Below, piece by piece: positions 23,211 through 36,800 of a stretch of DNA of 64,000 bases. How positions within the stretch are numbered: position 1 is the first letter of the stretch; the number at the start of each line of letters is the position of its first letter. The DNA is from Ophiodon elongatus (Eukaryota; Chordata; Actinopteri; Perciformes; Hexagrammidae): assembly GCA_016806645.1 (NCBI GenBank), contig JACSYO010001600.1, positions 364,001 to 428,000 on the forward strand, in the 5' to 3' direction. The translations under genes were made by a program, and so were the position numbers. The notes below the pieces were generated by a model. That model saw only the letters and a program-made list of their open reading frames with translations, was not told the origin of the DNA and did not search any database.

Positions 23211-26023
23211 AATTGGAAGATTAGAAGTCAGGGAGGAAAACCTTGTGTTCCCCAAGGCCACTTTAACCAGTCCAAGGTAATAAACAAAGACTGCTTACTG
23301 CCCGTCCTTTTGTCTCCTCGTGTTTATCTTCAACGCTGTTCAACATTTGTTCATGAAGTTACGATGGAAAGACATTTTGAGAGCAGGAGTTACGAATGGG
23401 TGAGAAGAAAGCGGAAACCACTTAAGGCAGCGGATTTTAACTTTGTTTCAGGCAACTGTTTTCTTCTGTAAACCCAGAGTTAATGAGGGATCACATGAAT
23501 ATTCTGTCCACTCAACCTTCAACGTTTCTGGAGCTTTAATTCACACTTTCATGACGATAACACCGGTTATTATTCCATTAAAATGTTGCAGAAGGGAATT
23601 TCTGAAGTTTTGTCAAAATAACGGATTAATTGTGTGTTTATCCTTATGTGAATATGAGAGGCCAGGACAAGATTACATCATAAATCATGCACCAGTAAAG
23701 ATACATAATGGCATTTTTTATTAATTAATCTCTTCTAATCCACTTGTCCCCTGTGGGATTGTTAATAGCAGATATGGTAAAAGAGACGGGCTCGACAGCT
23801 TTTATCGCATCTCTTTTCGTGTGCCTTTTATATATTCACACATTTTTGCCAACTCAGCTCATCGTAAAACATTTATCAGCTTTTTCTTTCTCATTTCTGA
23901 CATTTCTGTTGTTGTGATAACGTCTTATTTCCCCTTTCAGTAGTTCCTCCTTCTGTTTAGAGTTAGGGTAAGGCAACTTGAACAATAATAGAAAGTAAAT
24001 GTAAATTGTAAAAGGTCTGTGATGATGACCCTAATTTCCCGAGCCGCTACATAGAAGGGCATGCAAAAGTACTTCCTGCTTTGATATTGAACTTTGTCTA
24101 AAATGAAAACAGCGGGTTTTTTTTTTAATGCGCTGATTAAAACTGCACATAAAAAACAGTTAATATTTATGAGCAGCGAAAAACAATTCACAGACGCCTT
24201 GATGTGAAAACATTCTATTGAAGAAAGGAAGAATCGTTCCTTGAGTTTTTATTAGCGGGCATTGCAGGAAAGCAGTTTATTTTACAAGCAGTCATTAGTT
24301 GACTGCAACTGGTTTAGATTTAGAAAACGATTTTGTATTAGTAACCCTTCATGTTGAGACACGGTATCAGCTTGGTATCAGCCTGATGCAACAAGAACAA
24401 AAATAATCACTGCACGTGGGAATTTTATACATACACATTTAATATTTTAGTGTCAAAGTAGAAGACTTCGCGTTACATTCATTTGGCGTGACGTTTTTCT
24501 CCAAATGTGGACTTCTAGTTTGTCTATTCAGCCTAAACAGGAACAAGAGTTACATCTGGTGAAAGGAATTGTGACTGTTTCTCTCCTAAACAAATAACTT
24601 GCAGCGTGTTCTTTTTCTTTTTCTTTTTTTTTACTCCAGCAAGTTCCAGCTTGAGGATCTGGGTGACTCACAAGGCCCTATTAGAATGACTAACATGTCC
24701 AACTTTTTTTTGTTGCCTTTTCTTGCCTAGTGTGACATTGCCTAAGGCGTCCAATTCTTCTGCGCTCAAACCTTTACACAGCAGGCAGGCTGTAGAAAGA
24801 ATGATTGGTCTGACGTCTCTTTGGGCCAAGTTATGGCAGGACCGATTGATTTGAGCGAGTGACCATCTAAAAATACATAAATGCTGTGTGGCCTGATCCT
24901 TGTATTAGTAGTTTAATGAGGAAAAAAGAGTATATTTGACATAAGGGGTGATTTTTTTTTAATCCTGTTGTCCTCATTTTCAGGTAGTTGTATTCTGGGT
25001 TTCTTTTAGAAAGTTTTTTGATACCTTTACAGTATTTGTATAACATCGGGATCTGGTTTATATTTAAAAAAGACACGGACATCTCACATTTTATGATATG
25101 GGACTAATAGTTTTAATGGTGTAACCTTTACTCCTGATGGCTTTCCAGGATGTAGTAAACTTATCATTTCATTTATAAACATGACGTGTTATTTTTAGTG
25201 GTGAATAGGCATTTGCTTGTGGCATAGCCTACAAAGTCATTTCTTTCCAGTTTGTTTTTTTTCCACTTTGAATTGAGTTCCCCATTTACCATGAAGGCCG
25301 CAGTCAAAGGCAAAGCTCCCCCTTTATTTCCCCTCCCGTCCATTGTTGTGCTCCTCTCGTGGCCACGATATCTCTGCTGTGCTGCCAGGATGAGAGAGCC
25401 AGTAGTGACTCTGTGAACCTCAGTCCAAAATGAAAGGCCAATCTGACACCCAGCTTTGAACACGCCAGATCTGAGGCAGCGCGGCAAAACTGATGGCCTG
25501 AAGCCTTGTTAAAGCGGGAAGATGCAGAGACTGACCAGATACAGACAAATAGCCAGAGAGGATCACACAGATATTCTGGGTAACAACCTTGAGCCTGTCA
25601 ACCTTGACTCTCAATTTCGGTGGGGGGGGGGGTTTAAAAAAAAAGAAAAGAAAAAGAGGCAGACGTTCTTCAGAGGTTGAAAACTAACATGACATATCTA
25701 TCCTGGGTTGTGTTAAAGGTGAAGCATTGGATCTTGTTATTTTCTTATACTTCAGGTCAATCAGCGCTTATCTGGCAGGTGGAAATGCTGAAATTGCTGC
25801 TATTTATGAAGTGTATATAGGTATACGATTTGCCTGGCAAGGTCGCTGTGTTTTATTCACACTAAAGTGTCATACTGCTCTTTATCTGTTCAAGTTCCTC
25901 TCAGGGAGCTGAGAGACTGCCAATAATAATTTAAATGAAAAATGAGCAGTATTTGATACTTGAAAAAAAAAAAAAAGCACATCAGTCCTCTAACGTGCCC
26001 TCATCTTCCGTCTTCCCCTCCAG

Positions 26024-26295
26024 GGTCCTTCATGATGGTCAATTCCTCGCAGCATTTCGGGGGCCAGCGAGCTCAGCTGCTCCTGCTTCCCCTCAGCGAG
26101 AACGACACCCACTGCATCCAGTTCAGCTACTTCCTGTACAGCCGCGACGGCCACAGCCCCGGGGACCTGCAGGTCTACATCCGGGTCAACGGGGGCCCCA
26201 AGGGCAGCGCCGTGTGGAATATCTCGGGCTCCCAGGGACGCCAGTGGCACCAGGTGGAGCTCGCTGTCAGCACTTTCTGGCCCAGTGAATACCAG
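26024..26295 (+). CDS. ptpru: ptpru exon encoding the main part of the MAM domain (272 bp)
   Basis: The exon follows a pyrimidine-rich tract ending in CAG and is closed by a GTGAGA donor. It begins with the last two bases of a Gly codon, so the preceding exon must end in phase 1, and it ends in phase 0. The peptide opens GSFMMVNSSQHFGG and continues through NDTHCIQFSYFLYSRDGHSP and YIRVNGGPKGSAVWNISGS to VSTFWPSEYQ. This is the central MAM domain, the adhesion module that supports homophilic binding in this subfamily. One conserved MAM cysteine (in NDTHC) and three N-glycosylation sequons (NSS, NDT, NIS) are visible. The length of 272 bases matches the corresponding exon in mammalian type IIB genes. 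GC content is far above the flanking introns. A 163-codon open frame on the other strand here is a shadow. Confidence 0.96.
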
Positions 26296-27507
26296 GTGAG
26301 AGTCAAACACATATAGGGGCCGGCCAGTGATTACCCCCTCCCTCCCCCCCACAACCCCCACCAACACCAAGGTTGGAGTAGTTATGTTTTCATATATATA
26401 ATCAGTCATATTGGTGGAGATATACAGTATCTGAAAACCTATTTTCTCAGCTTGAGTGATGAGGAGCTCTAGTGAGAACACACTGTTCTCTTCTCTACGC
26501 TGGCCTCATTCCAGCTGTTGCATTCATGTACAATTTTGTCAGAAATTAAACCTGGTAGGTAATTCCAGATTTACAGGTCCAAACAAACAGCGTAGAAACC
26601 TACAGATGCCCACCACATTTTTGGACCACCTGTCTGGAGTCCAAAAATGTTCAACTGTATCTTTAAAAAAAAAAGAAAAAACAGCTGTCAAATGCTCACA
26701 TTATTTCAGATTCATTTTTGTTACATGGAAGAGAAAGAACATTTGTAGCTCCAAGCCATTTTAAACTTGCAATGTTGTTCCAATATCCAATATATATGAA
26801 TTTGACATAAACACCGGGGCACTGTCACTTTTAGTTAATGGGGCACAACACAGATCAGTTTACTTTTCATGGAGACTACTGCTTGGATTGTAAAAACAAT
26901 TGTCTTCTGGAGGGAACTTACTAACCTTTCTTTCTAAAGTTTTAAAAGGAAGACTTGGTTTTAAATTAGGGGTATCAAGTTTGAAAAACGTAGGGATTAA
27001 GGAAGGATCTAAGGAAAGATGCTACAGAGTTGAATTATGGGAAGTGTAGGATCCATTGGTTTTGGAGCTTGACCAATACTAGGGACTAAAAATCTGGATA
27101 TCTCTGCTGCTTCGATCTTTTTTTTTATCTGTCTCTTGTGAGTTTCCACCTTTATGGAAGTGCAAAATTAATGTCTGGGGTTGCCCTTCAAAAATCCAAT
27201 AATGTCCTATCAGCAGTGCTGACAATATTAGCAAAATGATAGCTAAGTAATAGGTTGATTGACAGAAAACTGATTGTCATTTTGATAACAGATTAGTCAC
27301 TTTATTAGTTTATCGACTTAAATAATCACACATACTGGTCACAGGAGGATTTATTAAATGGCAAACGGCTTCATCAGTTCGTGTGCCTGTGATATGATGA
27401 GTGAGGATGCATTGTGATGAAATCATCATGTCATGCCCCTGTTTTGTAAAGTTGTAACGAAACTAAATGAGCAGGTTTTTGTTTGAAGGAGTTTTGTTTG
27501 ATGCCAG

Positions 27508-27539
<32 letters not shown>

Positions 27540-30500
27540 CATAACTAAACTAAAAGCACCTGAACTAAGATAGGTAATATAACTCATGAGAAACATTTCA
27601 TTGCTTAGCAACAGCATGCGAGCATTGCCATTTTTAAGCTCGTTAACGTTCTAATGTTGGCATACGCTTAAAGTACCTCTGCGCTCAAGTCCAGCATCAC
27701 CAAGTCGCTAGCGTGGAGTCTTGTCTAGTCAGCTAATCTTTCGTTTACCCGATGTGGATTGATATTGGACGAATGAAATATAATGCTTGTGATGTCAGCC
27801 CTCGAAAGGATCACTGCCCCCTTTATTAATAAACGTGAGGTGTCAGTTAGCGAGGCACTAAACCCCCAGCTGCTCCACTGAGCTGCTCACTGGTCGCCGT
27901 ACAGAACCGCGGCTACTTCGCAGCCTCAGCCGCTTTATTATCCTCCCCTATCCTTCAAACCAAATGCCAAAGAAATGTGCTAATTGCATCTGTGTCGTAT
28001 ATCACAGTGGTTCAATAGGTGTATAATTACAGTGGGCGTCTGTTTGCATAGTATCTTTATTTATTGGTCAATTTACCTGCGTGCTGCAGTGTAATCAATA
28101 GCTCCTTTTGATGCCTGTGTTGTAGATGCCGCATTATTAGCGCTGTTGTGTAGCTTGTAAGATTCTGATGACTGGATGCAGCCCTGCCTCACCTCATTAC
28201 GGCCAGTAATTTATTCCCTCATGCTCGCTTTCTTCCCACCAAGCCTGCCCCCCCCCCACCGCACCACCACAGAACAGACGTTAATGAGAAGGCAATGGCT
28301 GGTGTAAGGGATTGTGGGAGCGTGGGTCCGCCGAACAGTCAATTGACCTCAATTCCGTGCGATCCTCAGTGCGGGGGAGCGGGCCTGGTGTTTGCTTCCA
28401 TAACCTTGGCGCACTCTGGGCCCCATCTCAATAAATCAAGAGGCAGTTAATGAGATTAGAGGGCTGCACAGATCAATGGGGACAGCTTGCGCTTCACCAT
28501 CCCCAGCTCTCCTGTCCTGAGCGACTCTCACAAATAGCCAAACTGATTTAAAGTAATGATTTTCTTCTCTTCTGCGTGGACGTTGGAAGTTTGTCTGCCG
28601 CGCACCGTGGCAGAGGAGGAGGAGGAAGAGGAGGAGGAGGAGGAGGCAAGTGGGCGGGCACTCTCAGAGGTGGCGAGACTGAGGTGTACAATCAGACAAG
28701 ATGGCCCAGGCAGGGAATTTGCTTAGCGCCGCAGTGTTTACCATTTGGACAGGCGTGCATAAGCAATGTAATCTACTACTCTGGTGATGTATGTCCAAGC
28801 TGCCTGAGTGATGAGAAGGCGCTGTTCTCTAAATTCTTCCCGCCAGGAGTGTAGACACAGAACAGATTGCTTTATTTGTCTTATAAACCTGGCTGATCGG
28901 CGGCACATAATGAAGCACGTAAAGCTGTGCAGATGAGTGAGGAGACTTAAACACAAGCCTGAAGGAACAAAGTATGTCAATCTGCTGTGTGGGGAGGGAC
29001 GGGAGTGGGCTGGGAGTGAGGCTCGGTGCCTCTTTTTTAGTGTTCCCCCTCTTCCTTTTTTGCCCAGGGAGAGCTCCCTCTCTCCTCAACAGCTCCTGCT
29101 GCTACTACTCAAAGCTCAGTGCAGGCCCCACAGGGCTCCACTCATCCATCGATAACGATCACTGTCCAGCACTCCCAGCCAACAGATCAGCCCCTGCAGG
29201 CCACAGAGAGGAGCAGATCCACCTAGAGAGAAGACTACCACTCCAGAGAGCTCGGAGGAGAACGTGTCTGTGTGTGTGTGTGTGTGTGTGGGGGGATGGG
29301 GGGCGGTTGTTGTTGGTGTGTGGCTGCTGGTGGAAGTGGTGGTTGAGATTAAATATAAAAAAAAAGAGGAAAAGTATCTGGTGATCAGCGGGCATCAACA
29401 CCCTCAGGGAAGACAGACTGCCTCAGAGATATGTTGGACTGTGATCAACCTTTGCATTTTGCTTTCACTGATATGAGATTACAAACTTCAATGCCAATAT
29501 TTCTGGGTTTCAAATGGCTATTGTTGAAGGCGTTTTTTTTGGTACCATAAATTAGAACATTTTCTGGTTCATCCCGCCACTTTAGTGATGGCAGATTCAT
29601 TACTGTTGGAACTGCATGGCCTAGCAACAGTGTGAAGACATAGAGCGGTTCTGGCATAATGTCCAATTAGTCCATTTAGCCATTAAAGTGGATCGTTAAC
29701 GATTTATTAATGCACTTCCATGAAGTTGGAGAACTCACAAGTGAGACAGATATCCTGACTCAAACCCTCAAAATGCTCGATCCTACTCTTCCCATAATGC
29801 AACCAATATTATTTCTTCTTTAGATAATTTAATAGCACTGATACCTACAGTATAACGTTGGTTATACTTGTACTGGCGGACAATCTGATTTGATCAGCAT
29901 GCGTCATCTGTCTGGGTTCATGACCTCGCCATCTAACACGCGTGGATCAGGCACTGCTTGGTTTTTTTCTCCTTTTTTTTTGGAGGATTGGACTTTAGAT
30001 AGCCATGGCATTGAAGGACAGAAGAGAACATTGATCAGACTGGTTCACTCTCTCCCTGTCAGCTTGGCTTTGGGACGTATAGTAGGTGTTAAAGAGGTGC
30101 TCTTTTGGAAACACTGGCTCCTCTCCCTTTAGATTATTTTTTCTTTACTCCAGGGTTCACATTTGTGCTCCTTATCCCACCATCTTAATTCCCTGTGCAT
30201 CTCCCCATTAAGTTCCCTTCTCTCTTATCTTTCCCCTCTCGCTCTCTATTTTGCTTACCTATTGTATTGCTTTTTTTCTACCAAACCATCACCTTCTTTC
30301 ACCCAGACGGTGAAGCAGTGTTGCAAATATAAGGTTCGATAAACCTATTACGTTTCGTCATAAGGCAAAGTACCACGAGACGGGGCCATAGCAAGGTCAG
30401 GTCCTCTGTTTGCTTCCTGGAAATTTCTGCTTTGACCTTAAAGTTGTAATCCATGAAAATTCATGGAATCAATCCCCATTTTTGGTACCATCTATGGTGA

Positions 30501-31845
30501 GCATATTTTCTTTTGATGTATTTACGTCCAGAAATTACATCCCTAAAAAGTACTCTTTACTTGCGGCCGCGGGGTCCGCCATTCCTGCCCTGCATTCAGA
30601 TTGCCTACCTGGCCTAGTTCACGGGAACCTCTGCATGCAGGTAATTCAGTGCAATTCTTTATCTCACTGACATCAGCCTCACTGTCTCGTGTGTGTGCAT
30701 GCCGTGCAGAGGGATACGCAATGGTTAAACTGGGAAAATAGAAGTGAGAAAATTGGCTCCCACCGCAGTCCCCCGCTCCGATTACTGGCTTGCTGCTGTC
30801 GATGAGTAGTCACAGAGAAGTGAGCAACCTACCGGGTCAGATAAAGTCCATGGTTATGAGAACCTCGATGTGTGGGTGGCCAATCTGTGACTTGAATGAA
30901 ATTCTACACATTTTGAACACAATACACAAGAAAATGGCTTTTTTTTTTTTTCCTGCTCTGTTTGACATCCAGATGAGGCTCAACAGCAGCTACTTAATGA
31001 ACTTTCTCCCCTTAATTAACTGCTAGTCTACAAATAAAGTTGGCGAAACTTCATAATCGTTGCGTACTCCATCACTTTTTTGGAATACACACTTTAAATA
31101 CTCATTACTTAGACCTGTGTCTTTTTCTGTCAGCGTGCATTGTCGCTCCATGCTATCTTAGAACTTGTTTCATACAAGACATTAGCTCTCTCCCGTCAAT
31201 CTGTGCAGCGAAAGAGTTCGACCCTTTTCAGTTTTGCGCATCAACAAACAAATTGTTTTCCTATACAAATAGATTGCGAAATACAAGTTCATTTTCAAAT
31301 TGCTAGAACTCTTGTTGCTGTGACAACTCGTCAGGGAAGTTCTTTCGGGACTGAAGTGTTTTTAAAGGTCTAGTTAAAGTCTGATGTGTTTTGAGTGGTT
31401 CGTTTAAATGAAAAGGGTGATCTTACTGCTGACCCTTTTATTTGGATTTTAGAATACTTCTCATTAGCCCTTCATTTTTAACACATCATGCTCTTAAATT
31501 GAGCCTTTCAAGTTGTTTTCTTGGTTTTTTTTAAACAAAGAAATAGAAAAAACATCATGTTCAAGGAGACATATTCTTTCAGTATGTAGCCTGTTAGATA
31601 GCCCCACCCCCACATCCATAGGAAGCCTGCCAGGGGCTGCATGCTATTCACGTTATGTTAGTGTGAGGCAGTTGTGAAACACTCACATACCTGCAGCTCC
31701 CCTCTCGGTGAGAATTAACCTAATTTCACCGAAAGGGCTTTAGACATGATTTTTTTGCATGATTAAAACATGACCAACAGTGGACATCTAAAATGTCCCC
31801 TGCTGGGGAATGTGTAACAATGCTGGGTCCCACCACTGTTGATAG

Positions 31846-31917
<72 letters not shown>

Positions 31918-33862
31918 CGCGCTGCAGTGGAGCTTTTGTACACCTCACTTTATTCCTTCCACCTGCAGAGACAAGATGGCAGGTGTAATTGCACGTCATA
32001 TAGTTCAATGTTTCACTGCCACGTTGTCGATATGGATCAATAGCGTTGGCTTCATGCTAGCCAAAGAAATTAACAGAACACTGCTGCAATTTTTTGTTTG
32101 TCAAAAGATCGCTTGTAAGTCATTAATTTAATCAAAGTCCTCTTGAAGATTGATGGCGTCCGAAAATCAATGCAGAGCTTTATCGTTAATGCAAACACAT
32201 AAATAATTTCTGCGGCGCTCTGATGAAAACTAAAAGCTAAACATATTTAATTACTGTTCAAATCTTATTTTTTAATGGAATCCCTTTTACTGCCACCACT
32301 GCTTTTATGTGTTCACTGAGAGGCCTCCTGGGTTGTAGTATGGATTTTGTTTCTCTACACTATCAATTCTGCGGCATTGGATTTTATGAGCCAAACGCGA
32401 CGCTGCAGGAGGAGCATATTAACATGCTTGCATGCTTTTTACATCACATGTGACTGTCCAGCTGCGTTCGTCTCCTCAACTGTCTACACTGCTGTTCTTG
32501 TGCCAGAACTCTCTTCCGGATTTAAATTTGTTTCTCGTTTCATTTCCTTTGGCCGCGGACCATGGCACCCTGGTAGACGGCACCCTGCTGCTTGCAGTAA
32601 ACCAAACCTTGATTCTCACTTCACAGAATGCGCCTTTGCGGTTTTACAGGCCTCTTTTTTGTTGTTGTTGTTGTTGCTCATCTTTTTCACAACAACATAG
32701 CCTGAGAGAGGCTGAGAAAAGCTGGAGAATGACATCACCTTCAACTGGATGCTCTCAATTGGACAAATCTATCTCTTATATTATTTGCAGGAATCGATTT
32801 TCCTCCGTTCCTACTTGTGTGAGAACTGGAGAAGGGTGAAACTTTGCTATCAAATATTAAAGATGCTATCGGGCCCCGTCATGACAAACAATATCAGTGT
32901 GGCTTAAGCTTTCCCTCTCTACTTTCAATCTCCTCCTCCTATGCAAGGTGTTTTCCCCCACTATCTTTCCCCGCACAGTTTTTCTCTCCACACATCATTT
33001 TATATATCTCCTTGCTACGGTGGCCCTGACAGCCGAACACACTGCAACATGACAAAACACAAATAGACAGAACTCAAGGAAATGAGGAAAAACCTCTTCA
33101 GGAATTCAATAACTCATGCACAACATTTAGGATAAAAAGCAAACAAAACAGTGGCAAGTACATTTGAGACATGCAGGAATGTTTGAACAACATGGACACG
33201 GAAAACAAACCAAATGCAACATCACACTGGAAATACAGAAAACCCCATCAAATAAAGAAACAAGTTGCAAATACAGCACACGCTTTCTTTTGCATGTGTT
33301 TTCTGCAGAGCGTTGAGTCTCCCACTCCGGCTTCACTGCACTCCTCAAGCATTCAGCGAATCGCCTCATTTTCACGGCCCCGCTTTGTATGTGCAAAGTT
33401 GAAGGGGATCCTACTGTAACCATCTGCATAATATCCGGTGTCTGCATGTGCGCAGCTATTGGATGCCAAGCTCGTCAATGACAGGCACAGCCATACTCGG
33501 GCACTTTTCTTTAAGTGAGGGCAGATGCAGAGGAGCCTAATGATCGCTCAGAGCGCGAAGCCGAGTGAATCAATGGCGGTGGGTGCGCTGACGCGTGATG
33601 TATTGAAGAGTTAATCGGTCTGACGTCTCTAATGGCCCGACGTAGGAATGAAAAATAAAAAATAAATTAGTGGAAAGAAAGCCTTAGTGTGTATCCATCT
33701 GCCAAGGCCTTTTGTGGTATTGATTGGCCCTGGGCACTTAAAGCCTGATGCATTGTCAACATTGCCATCTATTGCCCGTCAGAGTGCACGATCACAGTCT
33801 GGCTTCCACTGGGCTTTGGCATAGATAACTACACGTAGTAAGAGTGGGCGAAACAGTAGCTT

Positions 33863-33896
<34 letters not shown>

Positions 33897-36800
33897 GCAC
33901 ACACACACACACACACACACAGGCACACACGCACGCGCACATAATGTAGTCACAGCTTTCATCTAACCAGCTGTTAATGCACTCAACCCGTAAGTTCAGA
34001 GTTTGTCATACTGCAGCAGTTATAAGTGAAGAGTGTCTTGATTTAGGCTCTGCTGACTGTAATTACTACTCGGAAACCCAGAATGACTTTGTTGCACTCT
34101 AGGAGGCCTCCCGATTCACTTTGAGGCTCTGCATGCTCCCGGCTCATTTAGATGACAAAGTGAATATTTAGGCTGCGTTTAAGGACTCCTGCAGCTGCCG
34201 TATGGATTGATAAAAGGGACACAAGAGGAATTTATTCATGTTTTTTTGCACTATATGGCTTGGTGAGCTGGGACTTATTTGAAGACTAAACTAATTTTTT
34301 TAGTGCTAATGTATTTTTTTGCCAAAGTTTTTTTTTCTCCATTTGAAAGTTTTCTTTACCATTTGAAAGTGTTTCTTTGCCATTTGAAAGTATTTTTTGA
34401 CATTTGAAAGTGCTTCAAATGTGAGTTATCACCTATAGAGTAGCAGGTTGTCTCTTCCCTCCTAGGATTTTGTGTTTTCAGGCTTGTTTACCAATGAGCA
34501 TGTTACCACAAGTACCTTATTTTCTGTTGTCTTTTAAGCTAATGTGTTGTTGTTTTCGTTGTTGTAGTTTACAGTACGTTACATTATGTATAGTTGGACA
34601 TGTGTCGTTGAATAATGACGTACAGGCTGAACAGATGTGTTAGCCTTGCTCCACATTTTACTGCTCAGTGTCTTTGAATCAGAGTGACAGCTTTGTGCAC
34701 TGGGGTACCATTCCTAATGGTATCCTGTCGCTCCTCCAGTCTTCAAGTCTGTACGTGTATATGTAAATCTGTCAATCAACTTTTATTGTCACACACAGCA
34801 CATCACACAGTTTATTCAACCCATCCTGGTATTTAGAACAGAGGGCAGCTAATGTACAGCGCCCGGTGAGCAGCTTAAGAGTCTGGTGCTCGAGGGCACC
34901 TTGGATGCGAACTGGCTCCTCTCCAGCAACCAGTCCGCACTCCGAGGTGGTCTGTGCTGGGACCTGGACCGGCGACCGTCCTGATAGAGTCCCAACGGAC
35001 TAAGCTACTGCAGGTGGCTCGAGATAATTGCGTTTGTACTATTGATTTCAGTGGAGACTTTTAGTATCTTGGGGTCTAAATGCTTTTGAAATATCCTGTT
35101 GACTGTTTGTCCATCAAACACTGCAGGTCAACAAAATAATGCACCAAAGATGGTTAGAATGAGCTCTTAACACACTTGCTCTCTGAGTTATGTGATAAGC
35201 CTTGTCCACCAGCCTTAGAGGAAAAAAAAGCAAATTGATTGTAATTGGAAATTAGGAGCCTACCACTCAACCCCATGCTGTGGAAGATGCCTGAGCTGTG
35301 ATAGTAAGAGTTATTACAGTATATCATATATAGTACTCAAAATATCGCTAAAGCCATCTTAGCAAGGAGTGTACAATCAATAGTTACCAACTGAGGGCTA
35401 ACTAATATGCATTTTCCAGACAATTGTGCAGAAACAAACATGCAAATTTAGACGCCCACTGATACGCTATACCTTCACTCAACTGAAACCACAAACTGTC
35501 AGTTCAGGCCAGTGTTGGTGCAGGTGTGCCTCTTCTATAATGGGTTTTCCCTATTTAACACGTAAATAGTGGTTTTAAAGATGTCTTGGGAGGTTTTTTT
35601 GCAAATATATTCTATTATAGCTGTTATTAGTATATAACATACCACAAAATAGAACTGGGCCAGAAATACTAGAAACTCTCCAGATTACCATTTTAATGGC
35701 AATAGCAAGTTTTACAATGGAACTTTCTTTTAAATGTATGGTGGCATTAATGGAAAATCTGTGCATGTCTGTTCTTGACAGGCCTTTGGACCCCATCTCC
35801 CTAATTTCCTATATTGTCAGTCTACCTGCCCCTCAAGATGTAATGGTCTGCAAGTCATTTAATTTATCCATTGTCTCCACAGGTCATCTTTGAAGCGACC
35901 ACTTCCGAGGAGCGACAGGGCTACATCGCCTTGGACGACATTGTGCTGCTCAATTACCCTTGTTGTAAGTACCCGTTCTGCACCGCTCATAGCATACCTG
36001 CTGACCTTTACTGAGCCCGTGGAAAGTGGCCGGCTGAACAACGAAAAAGCCCGGGCCAGGAAACTTCAGGAGCAGTTTCCAGGAGGTGATTGAAGACTAT
36101 GAGCCAATCCGGCTGACAGGGGGGGCAACTGAGGCACATTTACCTGTCCGAATGTCACAGGCACAATAACACTGCAGGAGGCTTCTCTTATGTCCGGGGC
36201 AGAATGGCTGGCCTTTCCCTCTGATCGCTATGCTCACAGTCGGGTGCTTTTAGAGCTAATGTGATGTTACAGGCAGGAAAAGGACATTTAGTGGTTGTAC
36301 TTTGATCTTCTCTGGGAGTTTTCTTTTCATTGTCATCACTGGGATATCAAGGGGTTGGAGCTTTATGGGCACCGGTACTGTTACATTCTGTTCTGTTACG
36401 ATTACCATTATACCATTATAGCCCCCCCCCACCACCCCCCTCCCCCCCTAGTCCTTTAGTACGCAGGCTCTGTGTAGATGTTTAAAAAAGACTCTTTCAC
36501 TGCTGTGCTGTTTTTAAGATGATTAGCCCTTTTGGATGCCATGGACAAAAGCTAAATCTGATGTAATTGGTCTGCCTGGAAGTAGTCATCATTGTTAAAG
36601 CTGCACTCAACCATGCTGACTTATAAAAAGACATAACATGGTGCCAGATCAGAAAATAATATGATTCAATTGAAAATGTCTCATTATGGGCATTTTATTA
36701 AATAACCGATTAACTAATTTAACAGTTAACGGTTTGAAAATAATTGTGATATAATGCAGTGTTTGACATATTGCTCTATAATTAGTCAGTTCTACACTGA

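Larger units (their letters stand above)
17591..26023. other. non-coding stretch upstream of the first visible ptpru exon, part 3
   Basis: No recognisable exon before the acceptor at 26023. It includes a perfect GC-rich hairpin (17904-17929), dispersed repeats (19928-20170, 20850-21144), a compact cluster of CRE/E-box/AP-1-like sites (20345-20397), GT/GA and GAT microsatellites (22796-22836, 23148-23210), G-rich stretches near 22110-22140 and 25620-25632, and a 14-base A run (25963-25976) shortly upstream of the exon. Confidence 0.6.
26296..35882 (+). other. ptpru: ptpru intron between the two MAM exons
   Basis: This 9,587-base intron starts GTGAGA and ends CCACAG. It contains a dispersed repeat fragment (27245-27320), a teleost-type dispersed repeat (34770-35015), a 20-base-period minisatellite (34339-34422), TA and CA microsatellites (27511-27538, 31847-31916, 33864-33940), a TG tract (29269-29290), and a GC-balanced stretch at 28080-28560. 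No coding exon was recognised. Confidence 0.85.

Noticed and set aside
23094..23471. Open frame with a poly-Asp run
   Set aside because: The Asp run is a translated GAT microsatellite.
23640..23724. Peptide CLSLCEYERPGQDYI, resembling the Cys-Glu-Tyr start of the missing MAM exon
   Set aside because: The match stops after a few residues, no suitable acceptor and phase-1 donor flank it, and the rest does not resemble MAM.
25990..26481. 163-codon open frame on the minus strand across the MAM exon
   Set aside because: It is the shadow of the GC-rich ptpru exon at 26024-26295 and has no recognisable domain.
31726..32131. Open frames of repeated Cys-Val or His-Thr
   Set aside because: They are translations of the CA microsatellite at 31847-31916.
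24807..33630. The 14-base word GGTCTGACGTCTCT occurs at 24807-24820 and 33617-33630
   Set aside because: Several identical 14-base pairs are expected by chance in 64 kb, and the flanks do not align well.
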